This document shows positions 35,101 through 46,342 of a DNA stretch of 64,000 nt, piece by piece. The translations under genes and the position numbers were made by a program. The stretch's first letter is position 1. The number at the start of each line of letters is the position of its first letter. Origin of the DNA: Vitis vinifera (Eukaryota > Streptophyta > Magnoliopsida > Vitales > Vitaceae); assembly GCF_030704535.1 (NCBI RefSeq), contig NC_081821.1:6339001-6403000 (forward strand), written 5' to 3'. The notes under the pieces were generated by a model. That model was not told where the DNA came from, did not search any database, and saw only the letters and a program-made list of their open reading frames with translations.

Positions 35101-37976
35101 AGGTTAAACTTTTTTTCTGGAAATCTTGCAAGGAGCAAATATAGTTTCAGAAATACTTGTTTCATTCTTGCCATATATTAATGCTTAAGCTTGCTTCTAT
35201 TATTCTTCACTGTGACATATTTTATTTAAAAAAAAAAAATTAAGTACTGTCAAATACACAAATTTGATATTGTAATTCATTGTGCCCAAATGACCATAGT
35301 CAGAGCTGAACAGTTGTCTAGTATTTGTCAAACAGGTTGACCATTCCAGGCCAAGAATGGAATAAAGGACACTAAAAAGGTGTGCTGCTATTCCTTCTGA
35401 GATCGTCAAAGCCTAAAAAAGCACTCCATAATGCTCATGTTTTTCACATGTCCTGCATTTACTTTCTCTTATCCTGCTCTCTAAATATTGTCCACCACAT
35501 CTAACTCATGACAAACTTATAATGGAAGTGAATACTTTTCTCCACAAATCTGTTGACAATAATAATCTGATAAAAACCTTGTACTCAATTTTCTTTCTTT
35601 TAATTTCTAATTTCTTTTTAGTATTATGGTTCTTTCAGCATTTCTTTTCCTAAAATGATGGCTAGGGAAAGTAGCATGCTCCATCTAGCTTCTACATGGA
35701 TACACTGATGTACTTATAAATTTCTAAATTGTGGAGGTGTCTAACAAGGAGGTTGTTGAACAGGGAAATCTACCACTGCCCTTACTGTAACCTATGCCGA
35801 GTTGGGAAGGGATTGGGAATTGACTATTTTCATTGTATGAATTGCAATGCTTGTATGTCGCGATCTCTTTCTGTGCATATATGTAGAGAGAAGTGGATGG
35901 AGGATAATTGCCCTATTTGCCATGAATTCATCTTCACCTCAAGCTCTCCAGTTAAGGCTCTACCATGTGGTCATTTGATGCACTCAGCATGTTTTCAGGT
36001 ATTTGGATCATATAATTTCTGCCTTTTCTTTTCTTCAAGAGATACAACTTTTCAGACTACATCACTGGAATTCTCTGATGCTGCTACTAGGACTACACTT
36101 GTACTCATTATACCTGCCCAATCTGTAGCAAGTCACTTGGGGATATGCAGGTCAGTTACTACAAATGTTGTTTGTGAATACCAAGTTGGGATTATTGTGC
36201 TCATTAATAAGCATTTCCAGCAAATTTATTTTGTTTGGTACACATTTTTCTGCCAGAATATAAAATTTGATCAGAATGTCTGTCAGATGTAGGCCTCTTT
36301 TCCCTTTCCTTTTCCTTTGACATGGCATACTGTTGTACTTCCATTTTTTATATCAAGCTCATGAACATGTATTTATCCAGCAAAAGAGAAGATTTGAATA
36401 AAGAACTACAGAAACAATTTTCATTCTTTTGAACTCAATTGCATTATTAGTTGAAGTGTTAAATCTCCATTTTTTTTTCCTGCCTCCACTCTCCTTATCT
36501 TTGAAGCTTTAGAACAGATGGTAGATTTAACAACTATTTGTTAAACTGTGTTCTGCCTCAACCATCAATGCCCAAGTATATTTTTCTGATGTACTCTGAT
36601 ATTGTTGGGCTCATGATAACTACCTTTTATGTGGAGGCAGATGATTCCATCCATTTCTTTGTGTGGGGAAATCTGATGCCTTCTCTTGTGTGGAGACATC
36701 AGATTTTTCTTTATATATGGAGACACTATGTTCATTCTAATTTGTGCTAATCTCATGTTTGTATAGCAACTTGATGATCATTTTTATGTGGAGACAGATA
36801 TGATTCCATCCATATGTTTGTATGGAATTTTAGTATTCATGTTTGATTAGTCTACATTTAGGATATGTTAAAAAACATTCTTCTTTTGGACTAGTGATAA
36901 TTTTCTTCTTTGAGACTTTAGCGTGATAATTGAATAGAGAGATTATATATTTTTTATGTTGACTAATTTTTTTGGATGCTTGTCTAGTACCACTTAGCCG
37001 CGTGCATTTGCGAAGTGTGAGCAGTAGGTTCCATATATGGTGCACAATATATGCAAATAAAAGAAACGGTTTATCAAAATGTGATAACAAAACTGACTTA
37101 AAGATGTCAAATAGTCTAAAAGCCATCATTTACCACAGGTCGCATAGGGAGTCCTAGCAGGAGAGGTTTGGTAATGGACCTAGTTGTCGATGTCTTTGTG
37201 TGATGTGGTCGTGGAATCTCAAACCTACATTTTCATTGTCAGCAATCTAAGACATTACCATGGAAATGGGTAGCACTGGGGAGATGAAATAGCATATAAT
37301 GTGAAAAAGATGAAATAATTCTAACCAATGTAGATATAAGAGTGATCTTGTGGCCATACAATGTTGTGTAGGAATTATGATCAAAAGAGAGAAATTGGGT
37401 ATGTCCAATTAACCAGAGTTTTCAAATGCTACATCACTTGATTTAGCTGTCATGAACAACCACAGCTTTTTAGATATGATAAAGTCCTTTGCTTATCCAA
37501 CCTAAACCAAAAACCTATAGCTACAAACCCACCGCATAACTTAGCGACCAGTGGTGTAGGAACCCAGAAATAGAACTACATGAACTAAATTCAGGCTTGG
37601 CAATCAAGAAGGTTATTGATTCCATGATAGATTAATAAACTTACTCAGCATGTTGAACTGTCTTTAGTTTATGCAGTGGGGGGTCTTAACCAATAAAATG
37701 ATGTTCTACAGGTTTATTTTGGGATGTTAGATGCATTGTTGGCTGAAGAGAAAATTCCAGATGAGTATTCTACGCAGACTCAGGTTGATTATACTTTTTT
37801 CTCTTTTGCTATAACATCTTCTGTTTTGTGTATTTCTCCACGGATATTCTGATGGACGGTGAAAATACTTGCAGATGATCCTGTGCAATGATTGTGAGAA
37901 GAGAGGAACTGCTGCTTTCCATTGGCTTTATCACAAGTGCCCTTATTGTGGTTCATACAACACAAGGGTTATATGA
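26141..37976 (+). CDS. BRUTUS-like (BTSL-type) hemerythrin / CHY zinc finger / RING E3 ubiquitin ligase
   Basis: Twelve exons: 26141-26461, 28586-28804, 29201-29395, 29473-29819, 29962-30193, 30345-32071, 32654-32872, 32954-33091, 35764-35998, 36091-36150, 37712-37783, 37875-37976; about 1288 aa, all phases consistent. The ATG is preceded directly by an in-frame TGA. Hemerythrin-like domains lie at about residues 46-195 (FFHKALRAEL, YHSAAEDEV, HHMLKEEEQ), 310-445 (degenerate, FYSNALDKIF in place of an HxxAED motif) and 637-785 (FFHKALKKDL, IHSDAEDE, DHVNHEEIE). Then come a CHY zinc finger (FGCKHYKRNC, about 1050), a CTCHY-type region, a RING-H2 finger (CPICHEF to CTHYTCPIC, about 1182-1225) and a C-terminal zinc ribbon (LCNDC to HKCPYCGSYNTRVI). 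The family binds Fe and/or Zn and ubiquitinates bHLH regulators such as FIT, limiting iron uptake. Two intact plus one degenerate hemerythrin domain and the length fit BTSL1/BTSL2 (At1g74770, At1g18910). Confidence 0.95.
27285..27573. repeat. 96/97-bp tandem triplication in BTSL intron 1
   Basis: Three near-identical units beginning CTTATTAGGATAGGTAGA start at 27285, 27381 and 27478. Each runs through TAAGTTGCACCCCATTTAC to GACCCATTCAACAAA. It lies inside the 2.1-kb first intron of the BRUTUS-like gene and does not touch a splice site. Confidence 0.9.
34165..34245 (+). mobile_element. Possible tRNA-derived SINE fragment in BTSL intron 8
   Basis: A TGGCCTAGGTG at 34172-34182 fits the RNA polymerase III A-box consensus. 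GTTTGATTCTC at 34217-34227 resembles a B box (GTTCGATTCC), about 45 bp downstream, with an A-rich stretch following. Spacing and order fit a tRNA-related SINE. The 5' and 3' ends were not defined, and the intron is 2.67 kb long (33092-35763). Confidence 0.5.
34916..34987. repeat. 36-bp imperfect tandem duplication in BTSL intron 8
   Basis: GTCAAGGTATCTTATAAA at 34916 is repeated as GTCAAGCTATCTCGTAAA at 34952, each followed by a TTTACATGGGTGTATTG-like run. Confidence 0.75.
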
Positions 37977-39820
37977 CTCCATTGCATAGTGAGTGTAACT
38001 AATTGTTACTCTCAAGCTAGTTCATGTAGAATAATGAGTTGTACATTCCATTAGAGACCACTTGGAACTGGAAAACAACTCTTATCTTTATGACTTTGAA
38101 TAATTTGGCTGATATCTATGATGATATCTTAGCTGATGCAGTATTCTAGGGTTTGTACCAAAAAGGAAGAAGAATATGAAGAAAAGTGAACATTGAGGAA
38201 GAGGGAGTTGTGCATCCTCTCACTCTGAAAGTAAATAAAACCTCACAATACTCTTCTCTAGTTTTTGCATGCATCCAACTCATACCCAACAAGCTTAATA
38301 CATGATGAAAGACACATTAATAGTTCTATTGGTGATTTGTTGCAACCTTCTTGAAGTGTCGTGCAGTTCTGCTAGAGATTTTTCATGGAATTAAAACTTT
38401 ATCTGTATCTTTATTTATTGATGGAAACTTGAGTGGCTAATTCAGTCAGACTTATTTTGGCTTTGATGATGCTTGTTTTCTGCCTTTCTACTAGAGGAAA
38501 TGCATTTGAAGAATAATCATGCTCAAGACTTATGCCGCTAAGATGAGAACTGAAATCTAATTTAGTGACTGTTAGGTTGCAAGGAGAGTGTGGAAGAAAG
38601 CAATGGTTTTCTGACTGATGCCTGTTCTGTTTCAATTTAACATGAAATATCATTAAAGATGGTTCACAAGAAAATCTTTCCTACAGGTTTAGGGTGCAAG
38701 GGTATAGGATGACTAATCATAGGCAATTTAGCTGTATCCACCTTGGGCATTGTCAATTGGGACATCACTAATATGTTTAGGAAAGTTATAAAGGGAGAGA
38801 AGAGGCTATCCAAGAGGAACACTATAAGATGCTTCCAATTAGGTATATAAACTTGAGAACATGTGAATTGTGAAAGAAAAAATTATATGATAACTTGAAT
38901 AATCAGTGGCTTACAGAATTGAATTGTTCACTGCCTGAAAACCCCACAAATTACCTCTTTCAGCATCTCATGATAAATCAATTAAAATATTTTTTTTAGC
39001 TGTCCAAGAGTTAAAAATCAATGGATAGAGATGGAAAGTTGATCTCATAGATAGAGTTTATTGTTTTCAGATGTAAAACATTTCAATAAACAGATGTATA
39101 CTTGAGATGATGGAAACCATGGTAATCTGAAGTTGGACCACATTGGGAAATAAACAAGTTGAGCTAGCTTTTAGGCAAACTTTTCTCATCATCATCATTT
39201 TCTTACCTTTGGGTTATATCTTTGGATGAGTAAAGAGTGTATTGGTTAAATTAAATTTCAGTTACTAATTACTATTTCATACCTCTATCTGATATTATGA
39301 TCCACATCTCAGCACTCAAAGCATACATGCACATAAACATGAAGAAGTTTACCTTGTGAAAGGAATATCAATAATGAAATTATTTTGATGGTGCTATATG
39401 TATCTATCTATATATATATATATATTATGATATATTTTCAATTTTCAATTTTCATAATTCGGATTGATGTCCTTAAAGATAGTTAACAAATAAGACTAAG
39501 ACGGTTAAAGCATGAGATCTATAACCTCAAAAATACGAAAAACACAACGGAGAGAACATATGAGGATGTTGAAATTTTTATAAAAAATTAGAATTATAAA
39601 AAGATCAATAGAAATAATTAATTAGTCAATAAAGAGTTTTCAATATGCTATGTATATTTAGAGAAAAAATGAGATTAAAATAATATTGTGATTGATAATG
39701 TTTTCTCTTTCCAAGTGGTTATTAATATCATTAACAATGATAAACATCTCAAAACATGAAATATAGAAAAATGGCAACATTGAAATAATTGGCTAATTAA
39801 AATAGAAAGAAGTCATTTAA
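37977..39820. other. 3' flank of the BRUTUS-like gene and intergenic DNA
   Basis: The first few hundred bases after the TGA are probably 3' UTR. Beyond that I see no exon. A short (TA)n run lies near 39,410-39,424, and a minus-strand ORF at 38411-38653 has no family resemblance. Confidence 0.5.
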
Positions 39821-39829
39821 ATAGGGTTA

Positions 39830-41230
39830 AACTCATTAGACCTAAAGGCATAAAGTCTGCCAAATATAAATGGGTATTTGTACAAAAGTGAAACAAAAAA
39901 AGTAATATCATAAAATATAAAGCACAACTTATGACACAAGGTTTCTCACGGAAATCTAGTACTCATAGAAATCTAGTATTAATCATGAGAAAACATATTC
40001 TTTCGTGAGAGATGTAATCACATTTGAGTAGTAAATAAGTTTATTTTTGAAATCTTTAAAGCATTTATCTTAGATTCTCATAGTTTATACTTGATTGGAC
40101 TGCGAAGCAATTTAGAAGCATGTCATGTAATCACCTTGGCAAATACCTAGTGAATGAAAGATCTGTAAATAATTCAATATATCCATGTGTTTTTATTAAG
40201 AAGTTAAAAATTGAATTTATGATTATTGTAATATATGTTGATGATTTAAATCTTGTTAAAATTCATAACAACAATAATTTAATTGAAAAAAGAATGTGAA
40301 ATGAAAGATTTTTGTGGGACAAAATTTTGTCTCGGACTTATAGTTAGAACATGTTTTGAATGGAATATTTGTCCATAAATCAATATATATATATATATAT
40401 ATATAAAGTTTTAAATCATTTTTATATGAATAATGAATATCCATCAAATTCACCAATGGTTGCCCATTCATATGAGGTGAAGAAAGACCCATTTCATCCT
40501 TGTGAAGAGTAACAAAATTTATTATTTTTTATGTATCATATTTTAGTGCAATTCGTGTACTTGCGTGTCATGCAAATTATACATAACTAAATATTACATT
40601 TTTTTTATTAATTTACTAGCAAGGTACAATTCCGACATTGAAATGGTGTCATGCATGCATTATGCTAGTTTTGTGGAACATCTAATATGCGTCTATTTCA
40701 TTTAAGAAATTCAAAATCATAATTATGTGTCTATAAAAATGCAAATTATCCTTGGAGTCCTCATAAGGCTCAACCTCAAATATGATATGCATATTTACTT
40801 ATAACAATATGCATTGTTGTATGATGGAGATTTATAAAACAAATAATAATTATTACTTCTTCAAATTATTTGGAGATACTTGCAATTTATGAAACAAGTC
40901 ATAAATGCATATAACTAAAATCTATGATCCAATATATTTAAGAATCATATGAATTATCCTTCATTAAATACTATATAACAATATTATCTAATATTGTATA
41001 TACTGTACATATTACAAAAGATTTTATTAAAGCTAATTAAATTAAACATATCTCATCACTTAAATCCTATCATACACATGAACTTAACTTCAGATGAGTA
41101 ATGAAATTAATGTTTAGCAAGTACGTTGCAATGAATATCTAAAAGATCAATTTACAAAGGCATTGTCAATTACAATATTCAACAAATTAATATATAGGAT
41201 TGAAATAGGTCATCTCAAAGATCTTTCATG
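39830..41230 (+). mobile_element. Ty1/copia retrotransposon remnant (RT to RNase H)
   Basis: Translation in shifting frames follows the order of a copia polyprotein: a YKAQLMTQGFS block near 39,919, PCVFIKKLKIEFMIIVIYVD followed by DLN near 40,180-40,250 (the YVDD catalytic site is preserved), EMKDF and TKFCLGL near 40,298-40,335, and VKKDPFHP near 40,480. RNase H-like fragments and a terminal TK-like region follow up to about 41,225. Stops and frameshifts are numerous and a (TA)n microsatellite interrupts it at 40,383-40,405. LTRs were not found. Confidence 0.75.
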
Positions 41231-41579
41231 ATGAATTAGTGAAAAAATAAAATATGTTAGTATATTATAATTTTTTCCTTTCAATTAGGTTTTATACCAT
41301 TAGATTTTATTGGCAAAATTTTTATTAAGGCAATCTTGATAGATAAAGATCATCCTAAAAAATTATAAAAATATTTTACTCTTTTTCCTTTGTTATATTT
41401 CTTTCTTGGGCTTTTTTTTTTTTTTTTTGCTAGTAAGGTTTTGACGGAACATATTTTCTTAAATGTAATGACATCCAAGGGTAGTGTTATAAATGCAAAT
41501 GGTAGATGAGCACCATCTTATGGTTTGCCATTTACTCATCTTAAATATGAGTATTAATATTGACAAATTGAAGTTTCGA

Positions 41580-41920
41580 CTCCATTTGGGAAGTGTTTTT
41601 GAAAACAATTTGGAAAAACAATATTTGAGAATAATTCTTTAATGTTTTTTTAAACAAAAGTTTGTTTAGAAACCTAAAATGTTTTTAACATGTTTTCTAT
41701 ATTTTTAAATATATTTTAACAATAACTTTATATATAATGCTTTATTTTTAACCATTCTTTACATTTGTACAGTTATTTTTTAAAATAACTCTCAAACAAT
41801 AAGTAAAAATAACTAAAAAATGTTGACACCATTTTTTTGTTTCGTTTTTTTTTAAAATAGAAAATTGTTATGTCAAATATGTTTTCTTATTTAGCAGTTA
41901 CCAAATAGTACCTTTATTTT
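41580..41920. repeat. Non-autonomous dispersed repeat, AAAACAGTTTTC-type (copy 3)
   Basis: It begins CTCCATTTGGGAAGTGTTTT and ends near AGCAGTTACCAAATAGTACC, so the outer parts look like an inverted pair (TTTGGGAAGTG versus a CAGTTACCAAA-like end). The interior carries TTTAACATGTTTTCTATATT and AAATAACTCTCAAACAA. The texture matches the stretches near 8.2 and 20.6 kb. It is probably a MITE-like element; the ends are approximate. Confidence 0.5.
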
Positions 41921-42224
41921 TGTAATTCTATACAAAACACTTCTCAATCATATATGGAGAGACTCAAAAGAGAAAAAAATTTCAATTCTCTTCGTTCTCC
42001 CCTCCACAATTTTACTTCTTGTTTATTCTTTATTTTATAACTTTCAAGGCACATCCTCTTTTATCTCTATCATTTTTAAGTTTATGGAAAAAAATTTAAG
42101 TTTAAAAAGTAATAAAACTATCACTAATTTGCCAAGAGGGTGGACAACTCTTTCTTTTGCACAAGGTCATTCCATCAAACCCAAGTCACTACAAAGTGAG
42201 AAATACAAATACCATCAACCCCAT

Positions 42225-42660
42225 CTAATGTAAGATATCACAATTATTCTTCCCTCTAAGGATACTCAACGTTCTTATTATATTTCATAGGATTGTACGG
42301 CTAAACAAACAAACATAGCTTACGAGGCCAAACAAACTTCTATACTAGAGTCAAGGATCCTAGACTTATATAATATTTGTAATGACTTGCTCTCAACTAT
42401 GTATATATTGTCCATTCTAAACCAAATAGATTAAAAGGAGCTTATACATTTATAATCAAATTTATTTATTTTTAATTCGATGTGGGATGTTATAATTACT
42501 TCTCCCTCAACATAGACATATCATCCTGATTGTGTCCAATAGGATTGGAAGACCAAACAAAAAAGCATCTTTACAAAGTCAAACAAATATCCACCATAAG
42601 GTCGAAATTGAGCTTTAATACCATTTATAACAAATCCGCTTTTACATCAATTTGTGCAAA
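42225..42660. repeat. Dispersed non-autonomous element, CCACAT/GTTATAA-type (copy 2)
   Basis: The phrases CATAGGATTGTACGGC, TTGTCCATTCTAAACC, CGATGTGGGATGTTATAA, AATAGGATTGGAAGACC and AATACCATTTATAACAA repeat within the stretch and match those of the element at 20,975-21,610. Two partial tandem copies seem to be present. No ORF is found. Confidence 0.55.
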
Positions 42661-43180
42661 GGATAGCACTCAAGGTTCCACAAAATAAAAACTTTTTATT
42701 TTTTTGACAAAAGAACATTAATAAAAAAATAATAATAATAATAATACTGTATGTTTTGATGGAATATCGAAGACTAGCTATAGATAAGTTATTACCATGA
42801 ATCTCCATCAAGTTTAGAAGCTCTCATATATTCAAGACAATATTCAATCTCTCTTGTTCCTTTTTAAAACTTTTCTCTAATCAATATATATAGTATTATC
42901 TGTTATATGTTTAATTTCCATAGCTATCATTTGCAATCACAGATTTAATAACCTATTAACATACTATATATATATGACCCATTTTCAACTCTCACAACTC
43001 TATCAAATTCAATAGAATTATTAAAATGTAGAAAGAGGGAGTTATGATAGAAATTTAAAACACTACAACAGTCATGAAATGGTGAAGGTGAAAGGAAAAC
43101 AAATTAACACAAAAACAATAGAAAAAAAATGCTCAGAGGACTGAAATACAATTGAATCTGGAAATGCTACCCACTTCTTA
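42660..43180. other. 3' flank of the LBD gene
   Basis: AT-rich DNA with an (AAT)n run near 42,727-42,745. The part next to the stop codon at 43181 is probably 3' UTR. No other gene is seen. Confidence 0.5.
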
Positions 43181-44204
43181 TCATTGGCCGAGACTGATGA
43201 GACTGAAGCATGCCGCAGCGCTTTTCAATTCATTCTCAGCAACATTGTCAGTGGACTGGGTGGCATCTTTGAAGGATGATTCCGAGCTACACATGAACAT
43301 AAACCATCACGCAGAAAAATCGCTAGATATGGATTAGAATAATAGAATTACAGTCAATATAAACAAAGCTCAAATAAATGTACCTTGATTCATAAGCCTC
43401 TTTGGAATCTACGTATGACTGTCTGTCGTCAAAAGTATCGAAGAATGGATGTATCTCATCATAATCCTGGGCAGCCTGGGGTTGGAGGGGTAAGGGCTGT
43501 GTGGCAACGGGTTGAGGCTGGATTGTCAAGGAATTGTGAACATCATTGTTGTTGGTGATACTGAATGAATTCTGAGGCCACACAGGATTCAGAGAATTGT
43601 CTTTGGGATCAAGGAAATCAAAATTGAAAGGCGCATTGGTCGTAGGAGAATATGGGTGATGGGTTCCAACTCCAACAGGCAGACCACCATCACCACCGCC
43701 AGCAACAGAAACAGCGTTGTATTCCGGAGGAGGAGGAGGAGGGTTATGATGGAGAGAGAGGGCACTGCAGCCTAGCTCCAAGGGGGAAGAGGAGGAATCA
43801 CTGGGTGCAGAGGCCATCTGTATCTGTTGGTGGTGGTGCTGGCGGCAGATTTCAAGCTGTGAAAGGACAACATGAAGCTCGTCCTCGGTCTGGCGGATTT
43901 GGTAATGGAGTTGGCAAATCAAACCCAAGCAGCCGCTAACCGGATAGCGCTCACGGATGGTGGCCTGGTAGATGATGGACTGCATGGCGGTGAGTTTCTG
44001 GGTGGGGTCCAATTGCTTGAGAATTTTAAGGATGTTGCTGACACCAAAGAGCCTGTGAGCGTCGGCAAACATTTTGGGCTGATCAGGAGGGAAGTAAGGG
44101 GCAAGAGGACACTCAGAGGAGCACTTCCTCCTCTGGTACTTGCAGGCAGCGCATGCTTGGCTAGTCCCACCTTTAAGGGTCATGTCTCCGCATGCACATC
44201 CCAA
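43181..44204 (-). CDS. LOB-domain transcription factor, LBD27 / SIDECAR POLLEN-like
   Basis: Two exons: 44204-43384 (ending TCAAG|GTACAT, phase 2) and 43286-43181 (after GTGTAG|CTC), giving about 308 aa. The LOB domain starts with the zinc-binding C block CAACKYQRRKCSSECPLAPY (CX2CX6CX3C). It continues with the GAS-like block (MFADAHRLFGVSNILKILKQ, then QSIIYQATIRERYPVSGCLG), with a glutamine- and histidine-rich region after it (RQHHHQQIQ). Family proteins are nuclear DNA-binding regulators. The MTLKGGTSQAC N-terminus is typical of the LBD22/27 branch, and LBD27 acts in pollen development. The ATG at 44183 (MTLKGG) is an equally good start, and by family length may be the better one; the longer form adds MGCACGD. 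Exon 2 encodes a serine- and alanine-rich tail ending SLISLGQ. Confidence 0.92.
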
Positions 44205-44663
44205 CTGTGGAAAGCAGGTGGCTTGGGTGGTTTTCTTTTAAAGTTTTTAACCGAAAAGTCTAGGTGGGAGAAATCTGAAATGGTCTTGAGGATATCTGCG
44301 GAATTGGAGGGGGAGGGATGAGACTGAGTAAATACAAGAGTGACGCGTGCCCTGATATTAGACACCCTCCTCAGCCTATGGGTGAGGTGAGGGTGAGGCA
44401 GGCTCTCTAAAAGTCAGTGATGGGGTATCCTTAAAAGCAACTTGTTTGCACCAAATGTTGTCAAGTTAATCTATTGAAGATTCTAATCTCCACCTACTTC
44501 GGATCTCTACACTCGTCTAAACAAACCAAAGTCTGATAGTTGCTTCATTGTGCCATGTCAATATGTTGACGTGGTACATCTTATGACTCAAATCACACCA
44601 TCTGGTCACCTTCTACTTTCTTCTTTTCAACTTCTCACCTCAAATTTGATAACCAAGGAAAGT

Positions 44664-45050
44664 TTCAAAACTTCTCTCTCTCTCTCTTCAACCCTCTATT
44701 TTAAAGCCAATTTAATAATTATTTCATCATTTTTAACCAAACATTTTTTTCTTTCTTTTTTTTTCTAATCCTTTCAAAAACTCTCTCTCTCTCTCTCTCT
44801 TCAAACCTCTATTTTAACTCTATTTTAAAGCCAATTTAATAATTATTTCATCATTTTTAACCATACATTTTTTTCTTTCTTTTTTTTCCCTTTTTTTTCT
44901 AATCCTTTCAAAAACTCTCTACCTCTATCTCTCTCTCTCTCTTCAACCCTCTATTTTAACTCTATTTTAAAACCAATTTAATAATTATTTCATCATTTTT
45001 AACCAATCATTTCTTTCTTTCTTTTTTTCCCTTTTTTTTCTAATCCTTTC
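44664..45050. repeat. Tandem triplicate CT-rich repeat upstream of the LBD gene
   Basis: Three units of about 110-145 bp each begin AAAACTCTCTCTCTCT and pass through CAACCCTCTATTTTA and GCCAATTTAATAATTATTTC to CTAATCCTTTC. They start near 44667, 44778 and 44908, and a fourth partial start at about 45049 grades into the microsatellite. They sit about 460-850 bp upstream of the LBD start codon. Confidence 0.85.
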
Positions 45051-45059
45051 AAAAACTCT

Positions 45060-45066
<7 letters not shown>

Positions 45067-45110
<44 letters not shown>

Positions 45111-45156
45111 AAGGTATAAAACAATTAAATTTGATATATATATATATATATATATA
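45067..45156. repeat. (TC)20 and (AT)n microsatellites
   Basis: A perfect TC run at 45067-45106 (about 20 repeats) is followed by an AT run at 45134-45156. Both follow the triplicated CT-rich units. Confidence 0.95.
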
Positions 45157-45159
45157 AAG

Positions 45160-46342
45160 ACTAATAATACATGCCTGTTTTTATTTTTTATGAGTATCGA
45201 TTCAATACCGTAACAAAGCAAAAACCTGAAAAATATGATTAATGATGATCAACACATTCTCTTCTCTATGAGAGCATTCTAATAAACGACTTTATAGGTT
45301 CGACCAGATTATTACCATTATTAAAGGCATCTGCTAGAGTTTATAAATGCTAATCACTGCAGAAAACATGTAATAACATCTTTGCATCACTACTTAAATG
45401 ATAACAGTCATAATTAAGAAATCATGGTCTTCCCCATCAAAATAAGATCAATAGGTCGTGCATAACACCACTGTTTCTTAATGAAAGTTTGAATGGTATC
45501 GACATGATATTCAACCTCAAATACCAAGGCATAAGTCCCAGAAACACCTAGCAAACAGCATCCAAAAAGGAGTGTATGGTATTGATTCCGGATAAATCAT
45601 GCATAAATAAATATTACTGAGGCTTTGTGAATAGCTACGAAGTGTCTGTTTCAATTCAAAATTCAAAATCCATTAGCAGCAACATGATTTTTTAATTAAT
45701 TTTACTATATGCTGCAGTAGGACCCAAGGGGCCATCAAAATGTGATCTATACAGTACCACTTTTAAATTAAGAAAAAGAAAAAATTAAAACAAAATCCAC
45801 CAGACAACATTTTGAATCTAAATAAACTGGTATTTCCCTGTGCACAACTATTCTATGCCCCCAGCAACAGCTGCTAATGATCAACTTGCAAATCAGAAGC
45901 ATGATGCTCTGCATTCCTGGCCGCCAGGCACTGCGGTGGTCACTGCTCCTTTCTTCAACCAAACCACCTTATTGAAAAGACCCCAGAGAAAAGGAGAAAA
46001 CCAAAACCCTAATTATGCTGATAAAAGTATTTGGACTTTCCAAGTGTACCAAAACCCATGGTTCAGGCCCTTCAATAACCTGTTTTCCTCATTCTGAAAC
46101 ACAAACTCTTTTAATACATTATGTCTCCCTGAGAGGACAAGTTGCTCCTACAAAAACCCTTCACTGTATGACAAAATTCTTGATTTTATATCAAAACTTT
46201 TTAAACTTCTTCCGAAATAGATACTGCAAGTTTCATAAGCACAACCGCAGCAACACATAATCATAGATAGAAGTCAAATCTCAAGGTACCACAAAGTTGA
46301 TGCTCCCCCATGCAGCAAATAATTCGAGAAATTCCACAAAAA
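45160..46342. other. Intergenic DNA between LBD and UCH-related genes
   Basis: No exon is recognised. The last few hundred bases before 46343 probably hold the 3' UTR and polyadenylation region of the minus-strand UCH-related gene. Confidence 0.5.

Noticed and set aside
36565..36756. Imperfect GTGGAGACA-type repeats in BTSL intron 10 as a gene
   Set aside because: They form only a loose internal duplication; the ORFs on both strands are by-products.
43872..44321. Plus-strand ORF of 149 aa opposite the LBD gene
   Set aside because: Antisense of the LOB-domain exon; no independent evidence.
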